A DNA stretch of 64,000 nucleotides from Serratia ficaria. Lineage in GTDB: Bacteria > Pseudomonadota > Gammaproteobacteria > Enterobacterales > Enterobacteriaceae. This document shows positions 38,072-47,770 of the stretch, piece after piece. Location of the stretch: contig NZ_LT906479.1 in the NCBI RefSeq assembly GCF_900187015.1, positions 3,162,001 through 3,226,000 of the forward strand, written 5' to 3'. The position numbers were made by a program, and so were the translations under genes. Within the stretch, counting starts at the first letter, position 1. Every line of letters starts with the position of its first letter. The notes beneath the pieces were generated by a model. It did not search any database and was not told the DNA's origin. It was given only the letters and a program-made list of their open reading frames with translations.

Positions 38072-39958
38072 ATGGACAGTAAACTTTTAGAGTATTACAA
38101 CCGCGAGCTGGCCTATTTGCGCGAGATGGGCGCCGAGTTCGCCGAGCAGTATCCGAAGGTGGCGGGCCGCCTCGGCATGCGCGGCATCGACGTGGCGGAT
38201 CCCTATATCGAGCGGCTGATGGAGGGCTTCGCCTTCCTCACCTCGCGCGTGCAGCTGAAAATGGACGCGGAGTTTCCGCGTTTTTCCCAGCGGCTGCTGG
38301 AAATCATCTATCCCAATTACCTGTCGCCGACCCCGTCGATGGCGATTGCCGAGCTGCAGCCCGACAGCAGCAAAGGCGACATCAGCAGCGGCTTCGTGGT
38401 GCCGCGCGGCACCATGATGGACAGCCAAACGCTGAAAAAGAGCGGCATCACCTGCAGCTACACCACCGCGCACGACGTTACCCTGCAGCCGGTGCGGCTG
38501 AAAAGCGTCGAGCTGGGCGGCATCCCCGCGGATATCCCGCTGGCCGCCCTGGGGCTGCAAAACAGCGGCTGCGTCAGCGCGCTGCGCATCCGGCTGGAAT
38601 GCTATGAGAGCGTGACGCTCAACAACCTGCAGCTGGACCAGCTGATGTTCTACCTGGCCGGCCCGGACCTGCAGGCGCAACAGCTGCTGGAGCTGCTGAT
38701 GCAGCACAGCGTCGGGCTGATTTGCCAAACGGTGGAAACCCAGCCGCAGCGGCGGGCGCTGGCGCTGGACGGGCTGCGGCAGGAAGGCTTCGCCGCCGAG
38801 CAGGCGCTGCTGCCCAACGACCTGCGCAATTTCGAAGGCTACCGCCTGCTGCAGGAATACTTCGCCTTCCCGGCGCGCTTCCAGTTTTTCAGCGTCAGCG
38901 GCATGAAGCCGCTGCTGCAAAGCGTGCGCGAAGGGAAAAAGGCGCTGCGCCAGTTCGAGATCGTGGTGCTGCTGGATCGTCAGGATGCGGCGCTGGAACG
39001 GGTGATCGACGTCGCCCATCTGGCGCTGCACTGCACGCCGGTGATCAACCTGTTCCCCAAGGTCGCCGAACGCATCACGGTCAGCGAAAAAAACCACGAA
39101 TATCACCTGGTGGTCGACAACATCCGCCCGCTGGATTATGAGGTGTTCTCGGTGCAGCGGTTGGGCGGCAGCGCCAGCGAGAAACGCTACGAGCAAGAGT
39201 TCCGGCCGTTTTACAGCACCCTGAGCGCCGACGACGGCAACTACGGCGCCTATTTTTCGCTGCGCCGCGAGCAGCGCACGCTGTCCGAACACGCCCGCCG
39301 CTACGGTACCCGCACCGGCTACGTCGGTTCGGAGGTGTTCGTTTCGCTGGTGGACGAACGGCAATCGCCGTGGCACAGCGATCTGAAATACCTGACCGCC
39401 GACGTGCTGTGCACCAGCCGCGACCTGCCGCTGATGCTGCTGCAGCAGGATCAGGGCAACTTCGTGATGCCGGACTCGATCCCCATCAAACAGGTGACGC
39501 TGAAAAAGGGCCCCACGCCGCCCCGCCCGGCGCTGGCCGAAGGCATGATCACCTGGCGGCTGATCAGCCAGCTGCAGCTCAACTATCTCAGCATGATGGA
39601 CGGCGATCCGGAACAGGGCGCCGCCAGCCTGCGCCAGCTGCTGGGGCTGTACGGCAACCTGAGCGAACCGGCGGTGGCCAAGCAAATCCAGGGCGTGCGC
39701 CACTGCAATCTGCGGCCGGTTTATCGCCGGGTGCCGGAACCGGGCCCGATCGTGTTTGCGCGCGGCATCGCCGTCGATCTGGCCGTCGACGAGCAGGCGT
39801 TTTCCGGCAGCAGCCCTTACCTGCTCGGCAGCGTGCTGGAGCGGCTGTTCGCCCGGCTGGTGGCGATGAACACCTTTACCGAAATGACGCTTTCCAGCCA
39901 GCAGCGCGGTGAAATCGCCCACTGGCAGGCGCGCATGGGCAAAAGGACGCTGATATGA
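38072..39958 (+). CDS. tssF: T6SS baseplate wedge protein TssF
   Basis: 628 residues. YYNRELAYLREMGAEFAEQYPKVAGRL (short stretches thereof), MEGFAFLTSRVQLKMDAEFPRF and IYPNYLSPTPSM at the N-terminus, and C-terminal FARGIAVDL and FSGSSPYLLGSVLERLFARL identify TssF. It is the main wedge component of the baseplate. It overlaps tssG by 4 bp (ATGA). Confidence 0.96.
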   Translation: MDSKLLEYYNRELAYLREMGAEFAEQYPKVAGRLGMRGIDVADPYIERLMEGFAFLTSRVQLKMDAEFPRFSQRLLEIIYPNYLSPTPSMAIAELQPDSSKGDISSGFVVPRGTMMDSQTLKKSGITCSYTTAHDVTLQPVRLKSVELGGIPADIPLAALGLQNSGCVSALRIRLECYESVTLNNLQLDQLMFYLAGPDLQAQQLLELLMQHSVGLICQTVETQPQRRALALDGLRQEGFAAEQALLPNDLRNFEGYRLLQEYFAFPARFQFFSVSGMKPLLQSVREGKKALRQFEIVVLLDRQDAALERVIDVAHLALHCTPVINLFPKVAERITVSEKNHEYHLVVDNIRPLDYEVFSVQRLGGSASEKRYEQEFRPFYSTLSADDGNYGAYFSLRREQRTLSEHARRYGTRTGYVGSEVFVSLVDERQSPWHSDLKYLTADVLCTSRDLPLMLLQQDQGNFVMPDSIPIKQVTLKKGPTPPRPALAEGMITWRLISQLQLNYLSMMDGDPEQGAASLRQLLGLYGNLSEPAVAKQIQGVRHCNLRPVYRRVPEPGPIVFARGIAVDLAVDEQAFSGSSPYLLGSVLERLFARLVAMNTFTEMTLSSQQRGEIAHWQARMGKRTLI

Positions 39959-41028
39959 GCGCAAACTTCACCGAACCCGAGCTGGCGGCGGCGCCGAAGA
40001 TTAGCGCGCTGCACCGCCTGCCGGCGGATTTCTGGCTGCGGCTGAGCCAGGCGCCCTACAAGCAGGATCTGTTTCAGCTGCTGCGACGCATCGACGCCCA
40101 GGGCGGGCAGCGCTACCTGCTGGGCCGCGCCCCGCTGCCGCGCCACGAAATGCTGCGGCTGGGGCAAGAGCCTTCGCTGTCGTTCGCGCCGTCGACGCTG
40201 GCGCAGGTCAGCCCGCGTCCGCAAAGCCCGCTGCACGACGTCTCGATTTTCAGCTTCGGCCTGTTCGGCCCCAACGGGCCGCTGCCGCTGCACCTGACCG
40301 AATACGTGCGCGAACGGGTTTATCACCATCAGGACACCACCCTGCTGGCCTTCGCCAACCTGTTTCACCACCGGCTGACGCTACTGTTTTACCGCGCCTG
40401 GGCCGACGCGCAGCCGACGGTATCGCTGGATCGCCCGGACAACCGGCGCTTCGACGACTACCTGTCGAGCCTGATCGGCATCGGCCAGCCGGCGCAGCGG
40501 CAGCGCGACAGCATCAACGCCCACGCCAAGCATTTTATGGCCGGTCACCTGATTCGCCACAGCCGCGATCCGGAAGGGCTGTGCAAGATTTTACAGCAGT
40601 ATTTCAACGTACCGGTGCGCATCGTGGAGAACGTGCCGCACTGGCTGCGGGTGGAAAAACGCGAGCAGGCGCGCCTCAAGGCGGGCCGCGGCGCGCCACG
40701 GCTCGGCGAGTCTTCGTTCCTCGGCATCGCGGTGCGCGACATACAGCACAAGTTCCGCATCGAGCTGGGGCCGATGTCGCTGGAAAACTATACGCGTTTT
40801 CTGCCCGGCGCCGACCTCTGCCTGCAGCTGCGTGACTGGGTGCGCCAATATCTGGGCATCGAATTTGTCTGGGAAGTGCGGCTGGTTCTGGCGCGGGATC
40901 AGCTGAGCGGCACCCAGCTCGGCGGCGCCCAACGCCTGGGGTTGAGCAGTTGGATGACCTCCCCCCGCCGGCAACGCGATCTCGACGATTTGACCTTCAG
41001 CCCCGAACCGCTGGAAAACCCGTTCTGA
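39955..41028 (+). CDS. tssG: T6SS baseplate wedge protein TssG
   Basis: 357 residues. FQLLRRIDAQGG, FGLFGPNGPLPLHLTEYVRERVYHHQD (in parts), FANLFHHRLTLLFYRAWADAQP and LGQSS-like LGESSFLG are TssG features. It clamps two TssF copies in the wedge and contacts TssK. It is translationally coupled to tssF. Confidence 0.95.
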   Translation: MSANFTEPELAAAPKISALHRLPADFWLRLSQAPYKQDLFQLLRRIDAQGGQRYLLGRAPLPRHEMLRLGQEPSLSFAPSTLAQVSPRPQSPLHDVSIFSFGLFGPNGPLPLHLTEYVRERVYHHQDTTLLAFANLFHHRLTLLFYRAWADAQPTVSLDRPDNRRFDDYLSSLIGIGQPAQRQRDSINAHAKHFMAGHLIRHSRDPEGLCKILQQYFNVPVRIVENVPHWLRVEKREQARLKAGRGAPRLGESSFLGIAVRDIQHKFRIELGPMSLENYTRFLPGADLCLQLRDWVRQYLGIEFVWEVRLVLARDQLSGTQLGGAQRLGLSSWMTSPRRQRDLDDLTFSPEPLENPF

Positions 41029-41085
41029 CCCTTGTTCTGGCCGGAGCCGCACGGCGCTCCGCCACTCTGAGACCTGAGGAAAACC

Positions 41086-43746
41086 ATGTCTGAAATCAGC
41101 CGCTCGGTATTATTTGGCAAACTGGATAGCCTGTTATTCACCTCTCTGGAAAGTGCGACGGCGTTTTGCAAGCTGCGCGGTAACCCTTACGTCGAGCTGG
41201 CGCACTGGCTGCACCAGCTGATGCAGTCGCCGGACGGCGATTTGCAGCAGGTGATCCGCCACTTCGCGCTGGACGAAGCGCAGCTGGCGCGCGATATCGT
41301 CGAGGCGCTCGACCGCCTGCCGCGCGGCGCCAGCGCGATTTCCGACCTGTCGGAACACATCGACAGCGCGGTGGAGCGCGCCTGGGTATACGGCTCGCTG
41401 AAGTTCGGCGCGTCGCGCATTCGCGGCGGCCATCTGCTGATTGGCATCCTGAAAACCTACAGCCTGCGCCATCTGCTGAAAGCCATCTCGGCGCAGTTCG
41501 ACCGCATCAACGCCGATCTGCTGTTGGAGCAATTCGCCGCCGTCACCGCCAACTCGGCGGAAAATAACCAGGACGCGGCGGCGGAAAGCGGCGCCGAAGG
41601 CGAGCCGGGCGCACCGCGCGCCGGCGGCAGCGTGCTGGCGCAGTTTGCACAGGATCTGACGGCCAGGGCGCGCAACGGCGAGATTGACCCGGTGGCCGGG
41701 CGTGACGAAGAAATCCGCCAGATCGTCGATATTCTGATGCGCCGCCGCCAGAACAACCCGCTGTTGACCGGTGAGGCCGGCGTTGGCAAAACCGCGGTGG
41801 TGGAAGGCCTGGCGCTGCGCATCGTGGCCGGCGACGTGCCGCCGCAGCTGCGCGACGTGCAGCTGCATCTGCTGGATATCGGCATGCTGCAGGCCGGCGC
41901 CGGGGTCAAGGGCGAGTTTGAAAAACGCCTGCAGGCGGTGATCGACGAGGTTCAGTCCAGCCCGACGCCGATCATCTTGTTCATCGACGAAATCCATACG
42001 CTGATCGGCGCCGGCGGCGCTCAGGGCACCGGCGACGCCGCCAACCTGCTGAAGCCGGCGCTGGCGCGCGGCCAGCTGCGCACCGTCGGCGCCACCACCT
42101 GGTCGGAATACAAGAAGTACATCGAAAAAGATCCGGCGCTGACCCGCCGCTTCCAGGTAGTGCAGGTGCATGAGCCGAGCGAGGACAAGGCGCTGCTGAT
42201 GCTGCGCAGCACCGTCAGCCCGCTGGAACAGCACCACCGCATTCTGCTGCTGGACGAAGCGGTCGACGCCGCGGTGCGCCTGTCGCATCGCTATATTCCG
42301 GCGCGCCAGCTGCCGGACAAAGCGGTGGCGCTGCTGGACACCGCCTGCGCGCGCGTGGCGGTCAGCCAGCATGCGGAGCCTGCGCAGGTGGAAGACTGCC
42401 GCCACCGCATCGACGCCTTGCAAATCGAGCTGGAAATCGCCCGCCGCGAAACCAAGGTCGGCATCGGCAATCCGCAGCGCCCGCAGGATATCGAAGCCCA
42501 GCTGGCCACGCTGCAGCAAGAGCTGGAACAGCTCACCGCCCGCTGGCAGGAAGAGCTGACGCTGATCCGGCAGATTATCGATCTGCGCGCTCAGCTGCAC
42601 CGCCAGGAAGCCGAGCCGGCCGACGACGAAACCGCATCACAGCCCGCGCCTTCCGCCGATGAGCTGCGCGGCCAGCTGGGCGAACTGCAGCGGCAATTGA
42701 GTGAACTGCAGGGCGAGGCGCCGCTGATCTTCGCCGCGGTCGACGCCAATATCGTGGCGGCGGTGGTCTCCGACTGGACCGGCATCCCGCTGGGCCGCAT
42801 GGTGAAAAACGAAATTGAGGCGGTGCTGCAGCTGTCGGATACGCTGAATCAGCGGGTCATCGGCCAGCGGCATGCGCTGGATCTGATCGCCCGCCGGGTG
42901 CGCACCTCGCGCGCGCGGCTGGACGACCCGAACAAGCCGGTCGGGGTGTTCCTGCTGGCCGGGCCTTCCGGCGTGGGTAAAACCGAAACCGCGCTGGCGC
43001 TGGCGGAAACGCTGTACGGCGGCGAGCAGAACGTCATTACCATCAACATGAGCGAGTTCCAGGAATCGCATACCGTCTCGACGCTGAAAGGCGCGCCTCC
43101 CGGCTACGTCGGCTACGGCGAGGGCGGCGTATTGACCGAAGCGGTGCGCCGCCGGCCCTACAGCGTGGTGCTGCTGGACGAGATCGAAAAGGCGCATCCG
43201 GACGTGCACGAGATCTTCTTCCAGGTGTTCGACAAGGGCTGGATGGAGGATGGCGAAGGCCGCCATATCGACTTCCGCAACACCATCATTATCCTGACCT
43301 CCAACGTCGGCACCGATCTGATCGCCGGGCTGTGCAGCGATCCGGACCTGATGCCGGAGCCGGAAGCGCTGAGCGGCGCCCTGCGCGAGCCGCTGCTGTC
43401 GGTATTCCCGGCGGCGCTGCTCGGCCGCCTGCTGGTGGTGCCTTATTACCCGCTGACCGACGCGACGCTGGGCAACATCGTGCGCCTGCAGCTGGGCCGC
43501 GTGCAGCGTCGCCTGGCGGAGAACCACGACATTGTCTGCACCTTCGACGATGCGGTGATCGACCAGATCGTCAGCCGCTGCACCGAAGTGGAGTCCGGCG
43601 GCCGCATGGTCGACGCCATCCTGACCAACACGCTGCTGCCGCAGATCAGCCACACCCTGCTGACCGGCAGCGCCAACGATCAGCGCTATCGCCGGCTGCA
43701 TATCGCGCTGCAGCAGAACGAATTTATTTGTCAATTTCAGGCTTAA
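41086..43746 (+). CDS. clpV: T6SS sheath-disassembly AAA+ ATPase ClpV (TssH)
   Basis: 886 residues: N-terminal Clp repeat domain (about 1-155), first AAA+ module with Walker [11 protein letters not shown] near 230 and Walker [13 protein letters not shown], middle coiled-coil region (about 430-510), second AAA+ module with GPSGVGKTE near 627 and [16 protein letters not shown]. It recognises the TssC N-terminal helix and disassembles contracted sheaths for reuse. An AAGCTG-free 57-bp leader with TGAGGAAAA supports the start. Confidence 0.96.
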   Translation: MSEISRSVLFGKLDSLLFTSLESATAFCKLRGNPYVELAHWLHQLMQSPDGDLQQVIRHFALDEAQLARDIVEALDRLPRGASAISDLSEHIDSAVERAWVYGSLKFGASRIRGGHLLIGILKTYSLRHLLKAISAQFDRINADLLLEQFAAVTANSAENNQDAAAESGAEGEPGAPRAGGSVLAQFAQDLTARARNGEIDPVAGRDEEIRQIVDILMRRRQNNPLLTGEAGVGKTAVVEGLALRIVAGDVPPQLRDVQLHLLDIGMLQAGAGVKGEFEKRLQAVIDEVQSSPTPIILFIDEIHTLIGAGGAQGTGDAANLLKPALARGQLRTVGATTWSEYKKYIEKDPALTRRFQVVQVHEPSEDKALLMLRSTVSPLEQHHRILLLDEAVDAAVRLSHRYIPARQLPDKAVALLDTACARVAVSQHAEPAQVEDCRHRIDALQIELEIARRETKVGIGNPQRPQDIEAQLATLQQELEQLTARWQEELTLIRQIIDLRAQLHRQEAEPADDETASQPAPSADELRGQLGELQRQLSELQGEAPLIFAAVDANIVAAVVSDWTGIPLGRMVKNEIEAVLQLSDTLNQRVIGQRHALDLIARRVRTSRARLDDPNKPVGVFLLAGPSGVGKTETALALAETLYGGEQNVITINMSEFQESHTVSTLKGAPPGYVGYGEGGVLTEAVRRRPYSVVLLDEIEKAHPDVHEIFFQVFDKGWMEDGEGRHIDFRNTIIILTSNVGTDLIAGLCSDPDLMPEPEALSGALREPLLSVFPAALLGRLLVVPYYPLTDATLGNIVRLQLGRVQRRLAENHDIVCTFDDAVIDQIVSRCTEVESGGRMVDAILTNTLLPQISHTLLTGSANDQRYRRLHIALQQNEFICQFQA

Positions 43747-43795
43747 CGCCGCGGCCGCCGGTATGGCGGCCACTTGAACACAGAGAGTCATCATT

Positions 43796-45235
43796 ATGTC
43801 GGGAACCGGGGTAAAAAAACCGAATTCAAACAGCCTGCCGAACGGCTATCGGTTCAATGAGTTCGAGATCGAGGAAGCTATCGGCGAAGGCGGTTTCGGC
43901 ATCGTCTACCGCGCCTACGATCATCAGCTGGAGCGCACCATCGCCATCAAGGAGTACATGCCGACCTCGCTGGCCAAGCGCAACGACGATCTCAGCATCG
44001 GGCTGCGCGGCGAACGCTTCAGCAAAACCTTCCAGGCCGGGCTGACCAGCTTTATTCAGGAGGCCCGGCTGCTGGCGCGCTTCTCGCACCCGGGGCTGCT
44101 GCACGTGCTGCGCTTCTGGGAAGAGAACGGCACCGCCTATATGGGCACCCAGTTCTACAGCGGCACCACGCTGAAAAACCTGCATGCCCAGCAGCCGGAA
44201 AAAATCGACGAGGCCTGGATCCGCCGGCTGCTGCCGCCGCTGTTCAGCGCCATCAACACCATCCATCAGGAAGGTTACCTGCACCGCGACATCTCGCTGG
44301 ATAACATTCAGATCCAGGAGAATCAGCTGCCGGTGCTGCTGGACTTCGGTTCGGCGCGCAAAGAGATCGGCAACCTGTCCGACGAAACGGAAATCATGCT
44401 GAAACCGGGCTTCGCGCCGATTGAGCAGTACACCGAAAACAGCGACGGCGAACAGGGCCCCTGGACCGACATCTACGCGCTGGGCGCCGTGCTGCATACG
44501 CTGATCGTCGGCACCCCGCCGCCGGTCAGCGTGGTGCGCAGCATCGAAGACAGCTATCGGCCGCTGAGCGAGCGCCGCCCCGCCGGATATTCGCCGGAGC
44601 TGTTGCGCACTATCGACCATGCGCTGGCGCTGAAGCCGGAAGACCGGCCGCAGACCATCGACGAAATGGCCGAGCTGCTGCACCTGCCGATCGCCGACGA
44701 GAACGAAATCATCAGCACCCCGGCCGCCGCGCCGGAAAACCTGCTGGTGGCCACCAATCCGGCGGCCGGCGCAGCGGCGGCCGGCACCGTAACCGCACGC
44801 AGCATGAAGCTCACCCGCCCGACGATGATCGGCGCGGGCGTCGCCGCGCTGCTGGTGATCGGCGCGACCGCCTGGCTGAGCGGCGGTGACGACGTCCAGA
44901 CGCCGGCCAGCGCCAACACCGCCGATGCTTCGCCGGCCGATAAAACCCTGACGCCGCAGCAAAGCGCGCCGCAAACGACGGCGGCCGAGCCGGCCAAGGC
45001 CGTTGCGCCGCCGCAGCCGGTGGCGCTGGTGTATTTCAAACTGCAGCCCGGCGAGCAGGTCAGCCTCGACGGCAAGCCGCAGCAGGTGACGCCGGGCGAC
45101 AACGGCTTCGCCAGCCTCAACCTGGCGCCGGGCAGCTACCGGCTGGAAATCCGCCACAACGACCAGCTGCGCCGCCAACAGCTCAACATCGACAACGCCG
45201 GCACCTGGCTGGTCAGCCCGGCCGTCGCCGGTTAA
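43796..45235 (+). CDS. ppkA: T6SS Ser/Thr kinase PpkA
   Basis: 479 residues. Kinase domain (about 20-300): [20 protein letters not shown] (Lys of VAIK), [11 protein letters not shown] catalytic loop and DFGSAR. One membrane helix (about 343-363, [17 protein letters not shown]), then a low-complexity stretch and a C-terminal periplasmic PEGA-like domain ([16 protein letters not shown] ... [12 protein letters not shown]). It phosphorylates Fha; the periplasmic part would sense or bind a partner such as the secreted protein at 35665. Confidence 0.93.
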   Translation: MSGTGVKKPNSNSLPNGYRFNEFEIEEAIGEGGFGIVYRAYDHQLERTIAIKEYMPTSLAKRNDDLSIGLRGERFSKTFQAGLTSFIQEARLLARFSHPGLLHVLRFWEENGTAYMGTQFYSGTTLKNLHAQQPEKIDEAWIRRLLPPLFSAINTIHQEGYLHRDISLDNIQIQENQLPVLLDFGSARKEIGNLSDETEIMLKPGFAPIEQYTENSDGEQGPWTDIYALGAVLHTLIVGTPPPVSVVRSIEDSYRPLSERRPAGYSPELLRTIDHALALKPEDRPQTIDEMAELLHLPIADENEIISTPAAAPENLLVATNPAAGAAAAGTVTARSMKLTRPTMIGAGVAALLVIGATAWLSGGDDVQTPASANTADASPADKTLTPQQSAPQTTAAEPAKAVAPPQPVALVYFKLQPGEQVSLDGKPQQVTPGDNGFASLNLAPGSYRLEIRHNDQLRRQQLNIDNAGTWLVSPAVAG

Positions 45236-45247
45236 TTCCGACTTCCC

Positions 45248-45265
45248 GGCCCGCCGCGGCGGGCC
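45248..45265 (+). terminator. Hairpin between ppkA and vgrG
   Basis: GGCCCGCC-GC-GGCGGGCC, a perfect GC palindrome 12 bp after ppkA, followed by CTTACCTTATTT. A moderate intrinsic terminator that separates the structural operon from the vgrG-rhs module. Confidence 0.55.
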
Positions 45266-45340
45266 CTTACCTTATTTCATGAGACTGACGCGTAAATGCC
45301 CCACCCCATGGGCGCGGCGTCATTCACAGAGGACGTTCTC

Positions 45341-47269
45341 ATGCTGGACCGCATTATCGCGCACACGCCGCTGGGCCAAGAACAATTGCTGTTTCACTCG
45401 CTGGATGGGACCGAGGCCCTTTCCGCTCTGTTTGACTTCGATATCGAGCTGCTGAGCAAGGATGCGCGCCTGGACCGCAAGGCGCTGCTCGGCCAGCCGC
45501 TGACGCTGGAGATCCCGACCCAGGGCTTTCTCAGCGCCCCCCGTTACCTGAACGGCAAGGTAACCGCGATCGCCGTCAGCAGCGAAGAGATCGGCGGCAC
45601 CCGCTACGCGGTGTACAAGCTGCACGTGCAGCCGGACCTGTGGCCGATGACCAAGGACCGCAACTTCCGCATCTTCCAGGAACAGACGGTGCCGCAGATC
45701 GTCAAGACCCTGCTGAGCGAGCACAATGTGCAGATCGAAGATCAGCTGACCGGCGACTATCGCCTGTGGGGCTACTGCGTGCAGTACAACGAGAGCAGCT
45801 TCAACTTCATCAGCCGGCTGATGGAGCTGGAGGGCATCTATTACTATTTCAAACATGAGATGGGCAAGCACACTCTGGTGTTGGGCGACGCTCCCCACCA
45901 TCATCAGCCCTACCCCGGCTACGAGATGATCCCTTATCATCTGACCCCGTCCGGCGGCAGCACCAGCGAGGAAGGCATCAGCCAGTGGACCCTTTCCGAC
46001 CACGTTACCCCGGGGATTTACAGCCTCGACGACTACGACTTCCGCAAGCCTAACGCCTGGCTGTTCCAGGCGCGCCAGAACCCGGTTTCGCCGACGCCGG
46101 GCCAGATAGACGTTTACGACTGGCCGGGCCGTTACACCGAGCATCAGCAGGGTGAATTCTACGCCCGCATCCGCCAGGAGGCCTGGCAGGCCGAGCATCA
46201 GCAGATTAAAGGCACCGCCACCGCGCTGGGCATCGCCCCCGGCAGCACCTTCACGCTGTATAACGCGCCGCATGCCGACGACAATCGCGAATACCTGACG
46301 CTGCAGGCCAGATACCGGCTGAAGGAGAACCGCTACGCCAGCGGCGACGGCCAGGGCAGCGAACACCGCATCGACTTCACCGTGCTGCCGGCGGATATTC
46401 CCTGGCACCCGGCGCAGCAAGCCCCGTGGCCGAAGACCCACGGCCCGCAAACCGCCCGGGTGGTCGGCCCGGCCGGCGAATCGATCTGGACCGACAAATA
46501 CGGCCGCATCAAGGTGAAATTCCACTGGGACCGTTTCGGGCCGAAGGACGACGGCAGCTCTTGCTGGGTGCGCGTCTCCAGCGCCTGGGCCGGCCAGGGC
46601 TACGGCGGGGTGCAGATCCCGCGCGTCAACGACGAAGTGGTGGTGGACTTTATCAACGGCGATCCGGACCGCCCCATCATCACCGGCCGGGTGTATAACG
46701 ACGCCAGCATGCCGCCGTGGGCGCTGCCGGCCGCCGCCACCCAGATGGGCTTTATGAGCCGCACCAAGGACGGCACCGCGGACAACGCCAACGCCCTGCG
46801 CTTCGAGGACAAAGCCGGCGCCGAGCAGGTGTGGATCCAGGCGGAACGCAATATGGACACCCAGGTGAAGAACGATGAGAGCCACACCATCGATAAGAAC
46901 CATACGCACCTGGTGGGCGGCAATCAGATGAAGCGGGTAGTGCTCAACCAGGCCACCGGCGTGAAAGGCGACGCCTCGGCGCTGACCGGCAAAACGCGCG
47001 CCGACAACGTGGTGGACGCCTTCACCCTCGGCTCCGGCGAATCGCTGCGGCTGGAGTGCGGCGAAAGCGTAATTGAGTTATTGGCCAACGGCCAAATCAA
47101 CATCACCGGCACCAGCTTTAACATCACGGTGAAAGAAGACGGGGAAATCAATACCGGCGGTCAGCTGGATCTCAACCAGCCGGGCGGCGCCGCACGCACC
47201 GCGGCACCGGGATCGGGACACAAAGCGGCCATCCAGGGCGCCGTCGATCAGATGTTCCCCAAATCCTGA
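45341..47269 (+). CDS. vgrG: T6SS spike protein VgrG
   Basis: 642 residues from the ATG at 45341 (AGAGGA upstream; an upstream in-frame ATG at 45296 lacks a good site and family support). gp27-like N-terminal half, gp5 OB-fold region with WPKTHGPQTARVVGP, YGRIKVKFHWDR and SCWVRVSSAWAGQGYG, and C-terminal beta-helix ending FPKS. There is no extra C-terminal effector domain, so it is a structural spike that carries the PAAR-Rhs protein encoded downstream. Confidence 0.96.
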   Translation: MLDRIIAHTPLGQEQLLFHSLDGTEALSALFDFDIELLSKDARLDRKALLGQPLTLEIPTQGFLSAPRYLNGKVTAIAVSSEEIGGTRYAVYKLHVQPDLWPMTKDRNFRIFQEQTVPQIVKTLLSEHNVQIEDQLTGDYRLWGYCVQYNESSFNFISRLMELEGIYYYFKHEMGKHTLVLGDAPHHHQPYPGYEMIPYHLTPSGGSTSEEGISQWTLSDHVTPGIYSLDDYDFRKPNAWLFQARQNPVSPTPGQIDVYDWPGRYTEHQQGEFYARIRQEAWQAEHQQIKGTATALGIAPGSTFTLYNAPHADDNREYLTLQARYRLKENRYASGDGQGSEHRIDFTVLPADIPWHPAQQAPWPKTHGPQTARVVGPAGESIWTDKYGRIKVKFHWDRFGPKDDGSSCWVRVSSAWAGQGYGGVQIPRVNDEVVVDFINGDPDRPIITGRVYNDASMPPWALPAAATQMGFMSRTKDGTADNANALRFEDKAGAEQVWIQAERNMDTQVKNDESHTIDKNHTHLVGGNQMKRVVLNQATGVKGDASALTGKTRADNVVDAFTLGSGESLRLECGESVIELLANGQINITGTSFNITVKEDGEINTGGQLDLNQPGGAARTAAPGSGHKAAIQGAVDQMFPKS

Positions 47270-47275
47270 CTATTG

Positions 47276-47299
47276 ACGCGGCGGACCGCCGCGTATTTT
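47276..47299 (+). terminator. Terminator-like hairpin after vgrG
   Basis: ACGCGGC-GGACC-GCCGCGT followed by ATTTT, 7 bp after the vgrG stop. It would reduce transcription into the eagR-rhs module. Confidence 0.6.
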
Positions 47300-47327
47300 C
47301 GGCGCCCCATTTCCCCAGAGAACATCG

Positions 47328-47768
47328 ATGAATTATCTTTTCCAGGAAGGTCATTTCGCTCTGCCCGCCGGCCCTTGGCAGGACTGCACCGTCAACATCC
47401 TTAAAAATCCGCAGACCGGCGCTTCGCTGGTGATCACCCGTGGGGTGATACCGCAGGACGGCTCGTTGGAAGAGGAATTCGACAAACAATGGCAGGCGCT
47501 GCTGCCGCAAATCAGCGAGTTGCGGCAGTCAGCGCGCCAGCGCATCCGCGCCGGGCGGGACAACCGCATCAAGGCGATCGAGGTCAGCAGCGATTTTATT
47601 CGCGCCGGGCACCATCATCACCAGCACCAGCTGGCGGCGCAGCCGGATGACAGCCAGACGTTGTTGATCGTCACCTACGCCTCAATGAAGCCCTTCACCC
47701 CTGAGGACGACAACCAATGGCGGCAGGTGAAAGCTTCGCTGGCGTTGGCCGGACAGGATGACCGATAA
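47328..47768 (+). CDS. EagR-type (DUF1795/DcrB) effector chaperone
   Basis: 146 residues. NYLFQEGHFALPAGPWQDCTVN at the N-terminus (a family opening) and PQDGSLEEEFDKQW fit the DUF1795 chaperones that shield the hydrophobic N-terminal segments of PAAR-Rhs effectors before loading on VgrG. Its stop is 2 bp ahead of the rhs start, as expected for an Eag/Rhs pair. An unusual His cluster (GHHHHQHQ) lies near residue 95. Confidence 0.9.
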   Translation: MNYLFQEGHFALPAGPWQDCTVNILKNPQTGASLVITRGVIPQDGSLEEEFDKQWQALLPQISELRQSARQRIRAGRDNRIKAIEVSSDFIRAGHHHHQHQLAAQPDDSQTLLIVTYASMKPFTPEDDNQWRQVKASLALAGQDDR

Positions 47769-47770
47769 CC